From contig QJNS01000041.1 of NCBI GenBank assembly GCA_004154925.1, positions 232,237 through 296,236 on the forward strand: a stretch of 64,000 bases of DNA, given 5' to 3'. The notes under the pieces are model-generated. The model made no database searches and was not told the DNA's origin. It worked only from the letters and a program-made list of their open reading frames with translations. The position numbers and the translations under genes were made by a program. Positions 1-11,364 of this stretch are shown here, piece after piece; the stretch's first letter is position 1; each line of letters starts with the position of its first letter. Origin of the DNA: Monosporascus cannonballus (lineage: Eukaryota > Ascomycota > Sordariomycetes > Xylariales).

Positions 1-237
1 AGAACGATACATCAGCTCGACCACCGAACTATTATAATCACGAAAGCGAATAATTAAAAGCTCTTATTTAGGACCAAGAAACGAATACATTGATTGACTA
101 CCTATGAAGCGTTTTTGTGCCGGACTAATGCATCATCGTAGTCACTGAGCGAGGATAATGCATCGCGGGCAAAAACGAAATCGCAAATTCCCACAAATGA
201 ACTCTGCTAGACTGACTGTGCTAGAAAGTTAGTTGAA

Positions 238-2372
238 CTATACCGGACTTCGCTGGGAAGTTGGATGAACCCTGCTGGGATTCATTCGAAAGTTAGAACT
301 GTTACGGTTGGCTGTCAGCACCGATTTTTCACGTGGCTCTGTAAAGGGGTTACTGAGGAGGCCGTCGAGGACATAGCCGCCATAGCCATCGCCGCCTGCC
401 GCAATCTCTGCTTGACGGGTCCAGCCAGGCCTCTTCCCGAGCAACTTTCCTCCCAACCACCTCCGGATGCATGTATTGGAAGGCTTACGTTGTTTCGACT
501 CGGAGGGGGCTAGCTTCGAGAAGTCCTCATCTAGGTGAGTGACGGTGCAGCCACAGGCTAGGACAGGAATGAGCCTCTGCTGTCGCCCTACGTCTCTCGA
601 CATGATTTCCCAGAGGCGGTGAGTCGGAGCCATTATTTTGAGTTCCGTGCTAACTTCCTTACCGGGTACATTTGCGATCTCTTTGCTCCTCGCCTTCGGA
701 GGTCCATCACTGACGAGCTTGGGGGTTCCCTCGCTGCTTGACCTGCCAAGCGCCTCTCTATTTCGCCCGACATTAGACTTCGGATCCGCGCACGCCTTAG
801 GCTTGTGAGGAGGACATTGTTGGCAGAGACCACGAGCGTAGCTAATGTCACGGAAGAACCAGACACGTCTCTGCGGCAGAAACATGGTGACACTCAGATT
901 GTGGATGGGAGCGTCGCCCCATCGCTCATAATAGAACCCGCCGTTCTTGTCAATGTGGTCGAAATAGGCTTGATGCTCCTTGCTGCGGAAGAAGTCCAGG
1001 GATCCAACCTCGAAGTTGGAATAGGGCTGGCAATTGTTGTACTCTCGGCCAGCTAATAGAAGCCGAGTATTAGTATCTTCTTCTGCAACATCATCCTCGT
1101 CTACGCAGGCACCGAGCAACCAGGAGACACGAGCTTCGTCATCCACCATGTCCATGTTGGCAAGTATGAATTCCCTAGTTCGGTCCCAGAGTGAATGGAT
1201 AGCCCTCTGATCCTCGAGGACGGCCACGTTGGAGCCGTACGCCATGTCATTGTCCTGCATGAATCGGAACACATCGTAATTGATGTCACACTTGTATTGG
1301 ACCTGTGCAGCACGAGTTAACCGAAGCTCGTCATAGCGATTAACGGGATTAATGCCCAACGACGGTATCTAAGGACGGGAGAGGGAGGATGGAATGTTCA
1401 CTCACACCGGCTTCCACTCTCCAGTAGTAGTTATAGGTGGCCAGTCGCTTGTCAAGGGCGAAGAGTCCAGAGCTCCATCGACGCATATGGTGGTAGCTCT
1501 CCAGCCAAGCCTTGCAGATACCGGTGCTATCTTGGAACTGACGGCCAACGTCGAAACGCGACTTGTCAATCCATGAAGGAACTTTCCAATGATCAGGAGG
1601 GATTAGCTCGAAATAACATTGCGAACTAGTTGCGTTAGTCACGGCGGCCTTGAATGCCTCGGTGAATTCCTCGTCGCTGAAGAAGACCCAGTCGTACCGA
1701 TGAGTGACGCGACTGTTGAAGCGGGCCTCGATCTGGGAGATGCTGTCGAGCATGTCCGCAAGCTCGGAGCTGCGAACAAGGGCAACGAAGGCGGCCTTGG
1801 GTCGAGTAGCCTGGAGGGACCGGATCTCTTCGCTGGACAGGGAGTCGACGGTGGTGTGAGTATTGTCACGCAGCCATTGGGCGGGCTTGGGCTTCGTGGA
1901 CTCTGTCTCAGCGCGGACAACGGCAGGGAGCTCAGGAATACGAGGAAAATAGGCGTCGACAGGTGTCACGTCTCCGAAGCTAGGGTATTTCATATCTCTG
2001 CGCATGACCCACGCTCCGCTAAAGATGACAAAGGCCAGGACGGCAAAGATAGAGAGCTGGCGAAGAGAAAAGCGTCTGCTATTCCCAACAAAGCATCATC
2101 AATAAAAGCAACACTGGTGGAAGAGAAAGCTGCACTCACCGAATTCGTCGCGCCAGGAGGGCCCATCCAGGCGTTCGGTTGGCATTGCGGGGTCGACCCT
2201 CCAGCTCCTGCGATGGAACGAGGCTGTCCTCGCTAGCATGGACAACAGCGCCACTGGTTCGTGCCTGACTACGGCTCGAACCAGCCCACTGGGTGGACGG
2301 CTGCACGGGGGAACGGGTACCCTGTCCCCCCCGACTACCAGTAGCGTGGTGGCGCTGGTATGAAGCCGGCAT
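238..2372 (-). CDS. GT15 (KRE2/MNT1/KTR) alpha-1,2-mannosyltransferase
   Basis: Three exons, complement(238..1302, 1406..2078, 2140..2372), 656 aa. The 103-nt intron has donor GTGAGT and acceptor CACAG; the 61-nt intron has donor GTGAGT and acceptor AATAG. Phases join without a stop only with the frame starting at the ATG at 2372. The product is a type II Golgi membrane glycosyltransferase that adds alpha-1,2-mannose to N- or O-linked glycans from GDP-mannose. Visible: a cytoplasmic tail of about 80 residues, Arg-rich at its end; one membrane anchor at about residues 84-103; family motifs DWVFFSDE, YWRVEAG, CDINYDVF, YSNFEVGS (the Glu near residue 400 is the position of the family nucleophile) and YYERWGDAPIH. 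It is longer than most KTR proteins (about 400-450 aa) because of the long tail and a basic C-terminal extension from about residue 460. The exact subfamily and the start are inferred. Confidence 0.92.
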
Positions 2373-3486
2373 GCTTATTGGCTGGCAGCAACAAGGAGTG
2401 TCTAATACAGACTCAGTCTTAAGATGTGAAGGTATGAGGATGTAAAGATGGGTGCACGGATGGTGAAGGTTGGGTGGCCTAAGAGAAAGAGAAAGATAGA
2501 AAAATATTGTTGAAGGAATTTAGATCTTTTGAGGAGACGTCTTTGAAGTTGGGGAGGGGGATAGTGTTTCAGGGTGTTTGTGAGAAGAAAACAGAGGAAA
2601 GCCCGGGGGCAAATATGAGGAAGGCCTAGATAGGTATCCGAAATTAACAATATCTAATATGTGATGGGAAGTGTGACCAGGTGTATGTGGCTGCCCCGAC
2701 AGATGTAGATAACCACGTGTAGCGCGATAAGGTATCGAGTAGTAGTAGACGCTCACACGGTAGGGATAGCGAGCAAGTGTCTGTCTGGCATGCTCCTGGT
2801 CGCCTAAGGGGGTTGACCGGCGACAGGCTGTTGATGATAAGTACCACCGTTGTACCTTGATACTTGACGATATGGACAGAATATAGGGAAATGACTATTA
2901 TAGTAATAACCGTCTTATATACTAAATCGCGTAAAAGAATATGACGTCGGCCATAGCCTTATGTTCTGTGCTATAGAGCTACTACTATTTCGCTGGACTG
3001 GCAGGGGCGCCTGGGGACAACATAATGACAGGGCTGCCCCTATCTCCCCAGTGATTCGGAATGTACTACCAATATGAATTTACATGGGCGGATTCTTGTC
3101 CTTTAGATAATGCTTTAACCTAGATTCAGGATACCGGGCTTTGTGGTTCGTAGCTAGTGCTCTCATCTCCTGTAATTCTGAGCCTCGATATCTTGTGTAA
3201 CCAGAAGCTGCCCGACTATATCACTATAACCGAGCCGGGCGCTGGGATCACCTGAGATATTGCACCACGTGAATGTTTGCTTATGGTGGGCCTTTAAATT
3301 CGTCAATGAGAAGGCAATAATGCAAAATCTCATTAACTCTGCAGCTGGGGCTTAGGATGAGTTATATTACATACAAAACGTCATGTCACGACCGACAATG
3401 ACCGCCACTGGTCCGTCATATGCAGGCCTCATTCCAGCCCAGCCCTGATACCATGACGCCGTTTCCCCTTCCTCAATTAATCCCGT
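2373..3486. other. intergenic spacer, promoter side of the mannosyltransferase gene
   Basis: This spacer separates the GT15 start codon from the HIR1 stop. On the transcribed (minus) strand the first 250 bases upstream of the GT15 ATG are rich in C/T tracts, as is common in fungal 5' untranslated regions. I see no further gene, RNA or repeat here. Confidence 0.6.
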
Positions 3487-6400
3487 TTAGGACTCAATGG
3501 TCATAGCATCCCCATTTTCATCGTCCTCGTGTGTGAGGTCGAGTATCCGCGCATATTGTACAGTGAGGCGCTGAAGCTCTCTGAATTTCCCTGTAAAGCT
3601 GTCAGTACTATGTTTCTTGGGTTGGTGGTCGCTAGGGAGCTATTATTTACCAAGGATCATAACCACTCCTTTGAGCAGTTCTTTCCGGTCCCATCCGCAG
3701 ATGGTTTCATCTTTGCTGAACCACCCACTACCTCCCTTATCGCCTTTATCGTTCTTATCCTGCAATACCCCGCCCAGCAGGAGGTTAAGGAGCTCCTCCA
3801 CCTTTCCACGGAGGCCTTCCGCTCCAATACGCTTGGCATACATCAGCAGGTATAACCGGAACTCATCCTTTGAGCCAAGCGATAATGCTCCCGCAATGCG
3901 ATTCTCCAGGTGAGCAATGCTCACCGTCGACTCAAAGGACTCAAAACCGTCCCTAGACAGTAACGCCTTGATTAAGCGCTGCAAGGTATATGCCCTACCC
4001 TTGAGCAAGAATTCGTTAGTTGTATGCCTCTCGAGGTAGGGTATGATGCCGGCGGAGACGGTTGCTTGGTCACCCTTTGCTTCCTCCGTCGCTGCGGGTC
4101 CGACTGCCATGGTCTGCAGGGCGCTGACCGAGGAATCGTTACTGTTCCAATATTGACTGCCCACTGCCCACCACGGCTCGGAAAGACGCTGCCAAGAGTA
4201 CATGCTAGGTGAATAATAATATCCGTCCCCATTGGTCAGTGTTACCACAACATTGCCCCTGGAATTTAAGTGGGCGGAAGTGACACCGGGCGCAGGCATA
4301 GCGCCATGAGGGTGCAAAGAGTGGATGGCAATATCGAGGACGGGCCCTAGCGACACCGGGGGGTGCGGCGATGACATCGTGTGAATGTTCCAGACAAAGC
4401 ACATGCCGGCTGCGGTAATACATAGAAGCCACCAATCGCGACACTCGAGAATGACTGGTTGAGCTTCTAATAACATGGGGTTAATCAGACGGCGGCCGGC
4501 TGGGGTCCAGGTGTGTATGGTAGCGTCCTCGCACGCAGCGGCCCAGAACCTTTTGCTGCCAGTCACAAGAATGACCGCTCTAGGAAGATAGTCCTGCCAT
4601 AATAGAGTGCCACGCTTCGTTGCTGTGATGTGCGATGGGTCCCTGACCGACGGGGGGTTCTTGGCCTCCAGGATAACGTTCTCTGGTACTTTTGAAGCCT
4701 CCTCCAAAGTCGTATCTCCAAGAAGGACGCCTCGTTCCAGAGGGCGTAGAATGTGTGACCGTACTTTCGGAACCGCAAGCCGAACTTGGGAGACGGAGAT
4801 AGAGGGGTTTAAAACTGCGGGTCGAAGATATTCGGGCGTCGGAACTAGACCATGCCGTTGCGGTTCCAGTGTTGCCGTTTCGAGGCCATCAACGCCGTTT
4901 AACATAATGGCCCTCGCGTTTGTCGCTTGTCGTTTATTGGACTGTTCTTCGTCGCCATCGCCTTCAAAGACGGCAGCTTTCCGTTTGTTGCCCAGGAGCA
5001 TGGCTGCCAAACCACCTTCGGGGAGACCGTCGTAGGGTTTGGAGAGATCCAATATCGTCTGAGGCACATCATTCTGAGCTGTTTTCGAAGAATTCGAGCC
5101 TACTAATTGAGTTTGAGGAAGCGAAGATTGCCCGGTGCCAGATGATGATATTAACATAGGTGCAACTCTCTTCTTTCCATCTTTGGTAATGGTCACTCTT
5201 GATTTCAGCTCATTGACACGTTGGACCGTCTTATCAGCTGATTCCGGCTCTGGTGCTGGCGCCACCTTCTCTTTTTCTGCCTCGGTTTCTGCCTGCCCGC
5301 TGGCTGGGATTGGATTAGGAGTCGCTGTACCAGTCTTGGCCCCGTTCGTTGTAGGCGTTCCATCTTTCGGGAGTGGGTGAAAACCGCCCATCAAAGCGCC
5401 CATCCGTGACTCCGCACCCTTGCGCTCGCCCTCTTTACTGTGGTTCTCCAACTGGAGCCCGTCCACATCTTCGGCGATGGCCATGGCTTTCCGGGACGTA
5501 CCGTACTTGGATAAGGCTTTGTCTGTTTCCTCGAGGTTCGCTACCCAGCCCAGCTCGCCGGTCTCGAATTTGGCACAGACGATCCCGCCATCCAAGCTGG
5601 AGGCAAACAACGTCTGACCATCGGGTGTCCAAGCGAGGTCGGATACCGACTTTGCCGCCAGGTCCTGGAGAATGACTACGGGCCTCGACGTATTCGTGTT
5701 CCAGATGCTTAGCGTCTTGTCTTGGCCGGCAGATGCTATCACTGTAACCAGAGAGCCCCCGGACGAGTGGCCGTTTGTCATACCATTTTCCGCGGGCTTC
5801 TTTGTGTGAAATAGTCTTGGAGAAAACATACAGACCTCGGTCGGGCCTTCGTGACCAATCAAGTTGATCTCACTGTCCCATCGTGATCGTTCGATAATTG
5901 CCACAGAACTAACCGGTCCATTAACAGCATTGGCAGCGGCAATGTGGTTGCCATCGGGCGACCACGAACATCTTCGGAAGTAGGTCGTCAGGGGCGAAGA
6001 CTTGAAAGGGGCAGATATCGTCGTTTCCAGGTGGAAGTTGTTGACCATGTCGTGCTGGGTGGCATTGGGCGCCGGAGAAGTAAATCGGAAAATCTTGATG
6101 GTCCGATCGTCGCTCGCCGTCGCAAAGAACTTGTTAGCAGGATCGAAGGTGATTCCCTTGACGTGGCTCTGATGGATCGAGAGAACCTTGAGCTTCTCGA
6201 AAGTATGGCCCGACCAAACGACGATCTTGGAATCCAATCCGACAGAGACGAGGACCGAACCATCGTAGGACCAGGCGAGGTCTTGAACATCGTTGTCGTG
6301 TCCCACCAAACGTTTATACGTCTTCCAATTCTCGACAGGCGGCGGTTCGTTAGTGCCGAAAGTAGCGATGGTTGGTGGGCCACTTTCGAGCTGATATATG

Positions 6401-6841
6401 CAGATGAGCTTGTCGTCGGCGCCCGAGGCGAGATAGCGGCCATTGGGAGAGAATCGCACGGAATGTATCGTGCCGAGATGATGGCTCATATGACACAGCT
6501 GTTTCGGCTTCGTATAGGAACGGTCTTCGGCATTGTAAATGGCTTCGGTGGACCATACTCGGACATGACCATCTTGGGCAGGGTGTTAGCGAGCGCATTA
6601 ACCAGGTAGGGTGCGCATCATCGTCGGCGCGGACAGCAACATACCACCACCTGCCGTGGCCAGTCTCTTGCCGTCGGGCGAGACATGGCAGCTGTACACT
6701 TCGAAATCTTTATGCTCGCCTGCGCAAACCGTTAGCAAAGAAGCTAATCCATCTCGGAAGTCAGGCTACGGATGGGACAAGGGAGGGGGAAAGATAATGA
6801 ATACCTTTATGGCTTAGCCATGATGGCTTGATGATACGCAT
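3487..6841 (-). CDS. HIR1: HIR1/HIRA histone-chaperone subunit
   Basis: Four exons, complement(3487..3590, 3651..6572, 6645..6719, 6805..6841), 1045 aa, with introns of 60, 72 and 85 nt, all GT-AG and phase-consistent. The protein starts MRIIKPSWLSHK, the standard start of fungal HIR1, and ends with the conserved segment around KFRELQRLTVQYARILDL encoded by the last exon, so the gene looks complete. An N-terminal WD40 propeller covers about residues 1-390 (motifs such as VRVWSTE, IHSVRFSPNGRYLASGADD, HDNDVQDLAWSYDG). The HIRA B motif (SRVTITKDGKKRVAPM) lies near residue 500 and binds the Asf1 chaperone in characterised homologues. The C-terminal Hira domain follows. The HIR complex deposits H3-H4 independently of replication and represses histone genes in the nucleus. 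No lesion was seen. Confidence 0.97.
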
Positions 6842-9648
6842 GGTGATTGGAGTGCTAGAGCTACTATTCGCATGACGGCATGAGGTTGGTGGCTTTGATT
6901 TTGTAGGGTATATTGACGACTGTCCGTAGACTGAGCTATTACTCAAACTGATGAAAGTAGGTAGTTAGAGACGGGATGCATGGGTGGATGCGCGTGGTGG
7001 CCGGAAGTGTCGCGACGCGGGCCGGGCTAAGGTAATTCTCAATTAGCGACACCTACCAACCGGGGTTGACGCCGCTACGTACCTAGTATGCGCTGTGACA
7101 ATGTGCGGTAATCAGCCCAGGCGCATTTAGGTACCTAAGTACCTTGGACAGGTATCTATAACGAGAAACAGCCACCCCAGCCACATCACACTCTAACGCA
7201 TTTTGAGGCTGGGTAATAAAATACTAAATCTTGATAGCGAGTTATCAAAATTTGATAATGGATGATTTTAGCATAACTTTAGTTATTATATATAATGTGC
7301 TTATTACTTCCTTACAATTGACTTCTTTTAGACGTCTCGCCCCGTGCTGTTTGCACAGGTACCGGTAGTTTACCATCATCCTTTCTCGTCGTCTTAGACA
7401 CGGAGGACATCCCATCCGTCAAACTTGCTAAAGAGTGATACAGGGTCAAGGCTGCATTCATGGCGGCATGGAACGGTATAGAATACGATTTCAATGTCTG
7501 TATAAGGAGGCTTCAGGTCCCAGGCCATTAGGATAGCTCGCCATCCAACTTCATACGCTTATTAAATCCCCTAGACACGTTATCAGGAGATGCCAGTAGC
7601 TAGACTGGCTTTGACGAATGCACTTCCACGACCGTCCATGTTATGGCACAGGAAGGAAGTCCTAAGGGCTCGGTCACATGTATGAAACTCCAAGTCAGTG
7701 TGAATATTGAGTTAGCGGGTGAGAAGGAAGGAGGCTGTAGCTAGGGCTTCATTGGCTATCTATATATGAGGCGTAAGGGCCCGAGGCATCGCTTACCATG
7801 GCAATCCACTACCACTATAACAGTTTAAACACCTTTTCAGCTAGCAAGAGGCTAGAACACGATGCGGAACTCGTCCAAGGAAGTAACTGTCGCGCTACTC
7901 AGGCATCTCCCTACCACCTCTATATCCAGAACCGGGTAGGGCTACGGCGGGTTTCCTAAGACCTGCTTGAGCAAAATCGTACGTTCTCGAGGGATCCTTG
8001 CATTGTGGACGCAAATTGCGCTCAGTACTGTAGAACTGTCAGCGAGTAGAGAGGGCTGCCGTATCACAAAGCCCAAAAGCTGATATACCCGATAAAGTCG
8101 GATTACAGAATGCATCATTAGGTCAACCCCGTCTTTCTAAAGAGTCTATACAGGGGAAACGTTCGTTGACTGCGTGGTGTCGAGCAAATTGGCTCTTTTT
8201 CTCTGTTCTCCCGTTGAAGATAATCCTCCGCTGGAATCAAATAGGAAATCTTCTGGATTCCCCATTTGTTATAGTGGAAAAGCTTACTCAAGGAGCCGGC
8301 GTACTTGAACTCAGTCGGTCGCACCATATATGGGTATTTCAAAGCACTTCTCCGGATGTCGATGTCGCAAAGGACATAATCAGAGAAAGCTGCATTCCGT
8401 ATATTCGTTTGTCTGGACCAGAAACCTACACACCGCGAAGCATGAAATGTCGCTTCCGGTTAGGCTTTTACTATTATGCCTAGTACTATATTATATATCA
8501 ACTAGTTATATATCAATGCTCCTAAATGTGCTGACAACTGATGCGAACCACGCCCCTCTATCTTGCCTTCTAGAAACTTCTCTGTGTCCAACACGAGATT
8601 GCAAGTCACCTCGCGTATTGTCTAAGCTTTTGTATCTCTAGCTTTGTGTGCCTTGATTCTACGCGAGGCATGGTCAACCGACCTAGTCGGTTTCTGTTGA
8701 AATGTCTCTCATATAATTGCTACAATGCCTTTAGAGTGAAGTCTGAAGAACGTCTAAGGGCAGTAACAGCTTACTTCTGACTCGTAATCGTAATGTCATG
8801 CGTCGGCCCGACAGTTCCTTTATAAGTTGTTCGTCGGGACCAATTCCCTCAGTGCCAGGAAAGAAACTGCCATCCCAGGAGTGACAGGCGAGCCACTGCG
8901 CGGCCGATGACAGTATATAGAGGTTATAGGGATCGGTAGTCATTAGGGATTCCTTCCCCGACCTTCCATATATATAAAAAAAAAAACTGGAGCGATGCCG
9001 CCTGTATGCAGACCCTCTTGGGACTTCTCCACTATGCACCTAACGCCGCGAGTTTTGATTAGGAAGCAGTCATCCGCATTTCGACATAGCGACTTGCGTA
9101 GAACTGGAGCCCAGAGATTCCTCAGATCTAAGAACCATGCTCGGATGATGTTAGAAGGGAACAACCAGGACAAGACTGTAAAAAGCGACCCCAGGGAGAG
9201 CCTTGATAACGACTTGCTGTCTGATCTGTTTACGTGACTTGAACTCTTCCGACTTACATCAACTGAAGTAACTAGGGCTGTTCGACTGGTGTCCTAGCAG
9301 CCTGCTTGAGCCATCCGACGGCCTGATCGATGGGCTCTGCCCTAGCGGAAGTTAATTCGAGTTTGACGAGTAACTCGCTACGGATTCAACATGTCGGTGC
9401 AGCCAAGCATTTCGAGCGGGGATATCGATTCGGCATTCTAGCGAATACCGGCTTCGGTAATATGAGCGTATGGGGACCAGTAAGCCATAGGCACAAGGTT
9501 TAATAGGGCATATAAGAAGGGTCGGGCTAGCACTGGCCCGCAGCACACGATCCACGCATACCGTATCATATCATACCATACCCTATCATAACTATCGTAG
9601 CATACAATACATACCGTCGTAACAAACATCCTCGTGAACAAAGCCATC
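6842..9648. other. 2.8-kb gene-poor spacer
   Basis: The right end of HIR1's upstream region starts here; the F-box gene ends at the other side. Open frames are short, lack ATG-plus-intron logic and resemble no family I know. Composition is mixed with AT-rich patches near 7200-7320 and 8460-8520 (the latter contains near-palindromic ATAT/ACTAGT sequence). Short CATACC-type iterations lie near 9560-9620. I support no gene in it. Confidence 0.55.
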
Positions 9649-11364
9649 CTACGCCTCCCTCCCAACGGTCTCCCAGAACTTCCTAAGCCGCCATACCCTG
9701 CCGACGCCGGTGCTCTCCTCGTACCTCCTAACGCCCTCGCCGCGGACGCGGACCTCGCCTCTCCAGACGGCGCCGACCCAGCGCCTGAGGCCGTCCTTGA
9801 GGCGCTCCCTCTCGACCGCGCGGCGGCGTGCGACGAGGGCCGGGGACACGGGTCCGCCGTATCCGTAACAAACCCCGCCACTGCCACCGCCACCACCGCC
9901 GTGTTCGCCGTCTAGGCTGTTGACACTCGGGCAGCACTCAGGCGGCAGGACGCCGCGCTGGACGAGCGACTCGGCCGAGGGCCGCTGCGGCAGGCGGTGC
10001 GCGAGCCGGATGGCGGCGAGGCTGCGAGCCAGCCGCCGCGACACCTGCGCCGTTTGCGTCTGGACGATGCGGCGCGCGACGAGCTCCGGCAGCGTGGGGC
10101 GCGAGGGCGACGTCAGCAGCGGCGGAAGCGCGAGTCGCGCCTGCCGGAGCCGCCGCGCGTGTAGGATCGGGTGTAGCGAGAGCGCCCGGAGATGGTGGTT
10201 CGTCTGTGGATTTCCAGGATGCGCGTTAGTCCGGAAAGGAGGGATCTGCTTGCGTGTCTTGCTAAAACTACGATGCGTGGTGCGAAAGGTGGTCTTCACA
10301 GAACAGCCGAAACAGGAAGACGTCTGCAGCTTTCTTTTTTGCTGTGTGCCCATACTACCTGTTGAGATAGAAACTAGTCTACTACGACAGGAGCATGATG
10401 TTGGCATAATACTCATTACCCAACACCCGCGCTCTGAACCTAGTTTGCTGTTGCGAAAGGGTCGATGAGGGGGATATGAAGAGCAGGCTTGAGATGGGAA
10501 GTGAGGAAAGCGATTGCGTCTTGAATACACGGGGGGAGGACTTCTGGCACGAGTTCCGGTCACGTCGGTTAAGCAGCTCAAAGTACAACGCGCAGAAGCA
10601 CAGCATGGGATGAGAGGTCAAGTCCAGGGGGGTAAGCTTCAAGCGGGAGGTTCAAAAAGGTCCACAAGTGACGAACGCAGAAGGGCACGTCGGAACGAAC
10701 AACTCACCCTCGATGTTGCCAACAAATCGCTGACGTCTAGGAAGCTGAGAATATGAGTCAAGAGCTCATTCGGCATGCTATCCAAGCTCGAGACACCCCT
10801 GCTCCATAGTGGCAGCGTGGAGTTCCTCTGTGCCGTGCTAACCACCATGGGTTGGACTGCCTGGCAAGCTAGCGATGCCTGCTCCTCGTCTAATGATCGG
10901 GAATTCTGAGGCAAAAGTGTCGCGCATACTGACGCGCTCGGCTGACGCCAGTCATAGGCAAGAGCGGCCCGCCCCCGTGCTGTCTGTGCCTTATCGGAGA
11001 TAGTCATCTGCTCTCCTGCGACCCCTGGATCCGCTTTATCCGCAGCTAGCGATGCTGTTGGTCGGGCATCAAGGCCGGTGGCCGTTATTGGGGCCGGCTC
11101 AGCCCGTTCTGGATAGCGATATGAGGTGGCATCCTCAGTGGGGGGGACAAGGCGAGGTGAAGATCCGGGTGGCGTGCCAGCGGTTAAAGGCGAAGGGGCA
11201 AGCAAGGTGAGATCGCGGGTCTGTACGATGAGCCCTTGCTGCGGATTCTCGTCCGAGGCTGAGTGTTGCAGCGTCATCACTTCTTCATCGGCTGTGAGTG
11301 CTGACGCGCTGCAACGCGAGGCTATCCGAGCTTGCTTGGCGTAGCAGTCACTGCAATTCTGCAT
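9649..11364 (-). CDS. F-box domain protein
   Basis: Two exons, complement(9649..10203, 10708..11364), 403 aa from the first in-frame ATG. An F-box lies at about residues 194-245, with the core MPNELLTHILSFLDVSDLLATSR running directly, across the intron, into a TNHHLRALSLHPIL continuation. Donor GTGAGT and acceptor CCACAG join in phase 0. The intron is 504 nt, long for this organism. F-box proteins recruit substrates to SCF (Skp1-cullin) ubiquitin ligases. The C-terminal part is Arg/Leu-rich (a VQRGVLPPE segment, then a helical ERERLKDGLRRWVGAVWRGE segment), as in a conserved uncharacterised ascomycete F-box family. The N-terminal 190 residues are Pro/Thr/Ala-rich and poorly conserved. The start is uncertain: an ATG at 11277 or an upstream exon is possible. 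The substrate is unknown. Confidence 0.8.
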
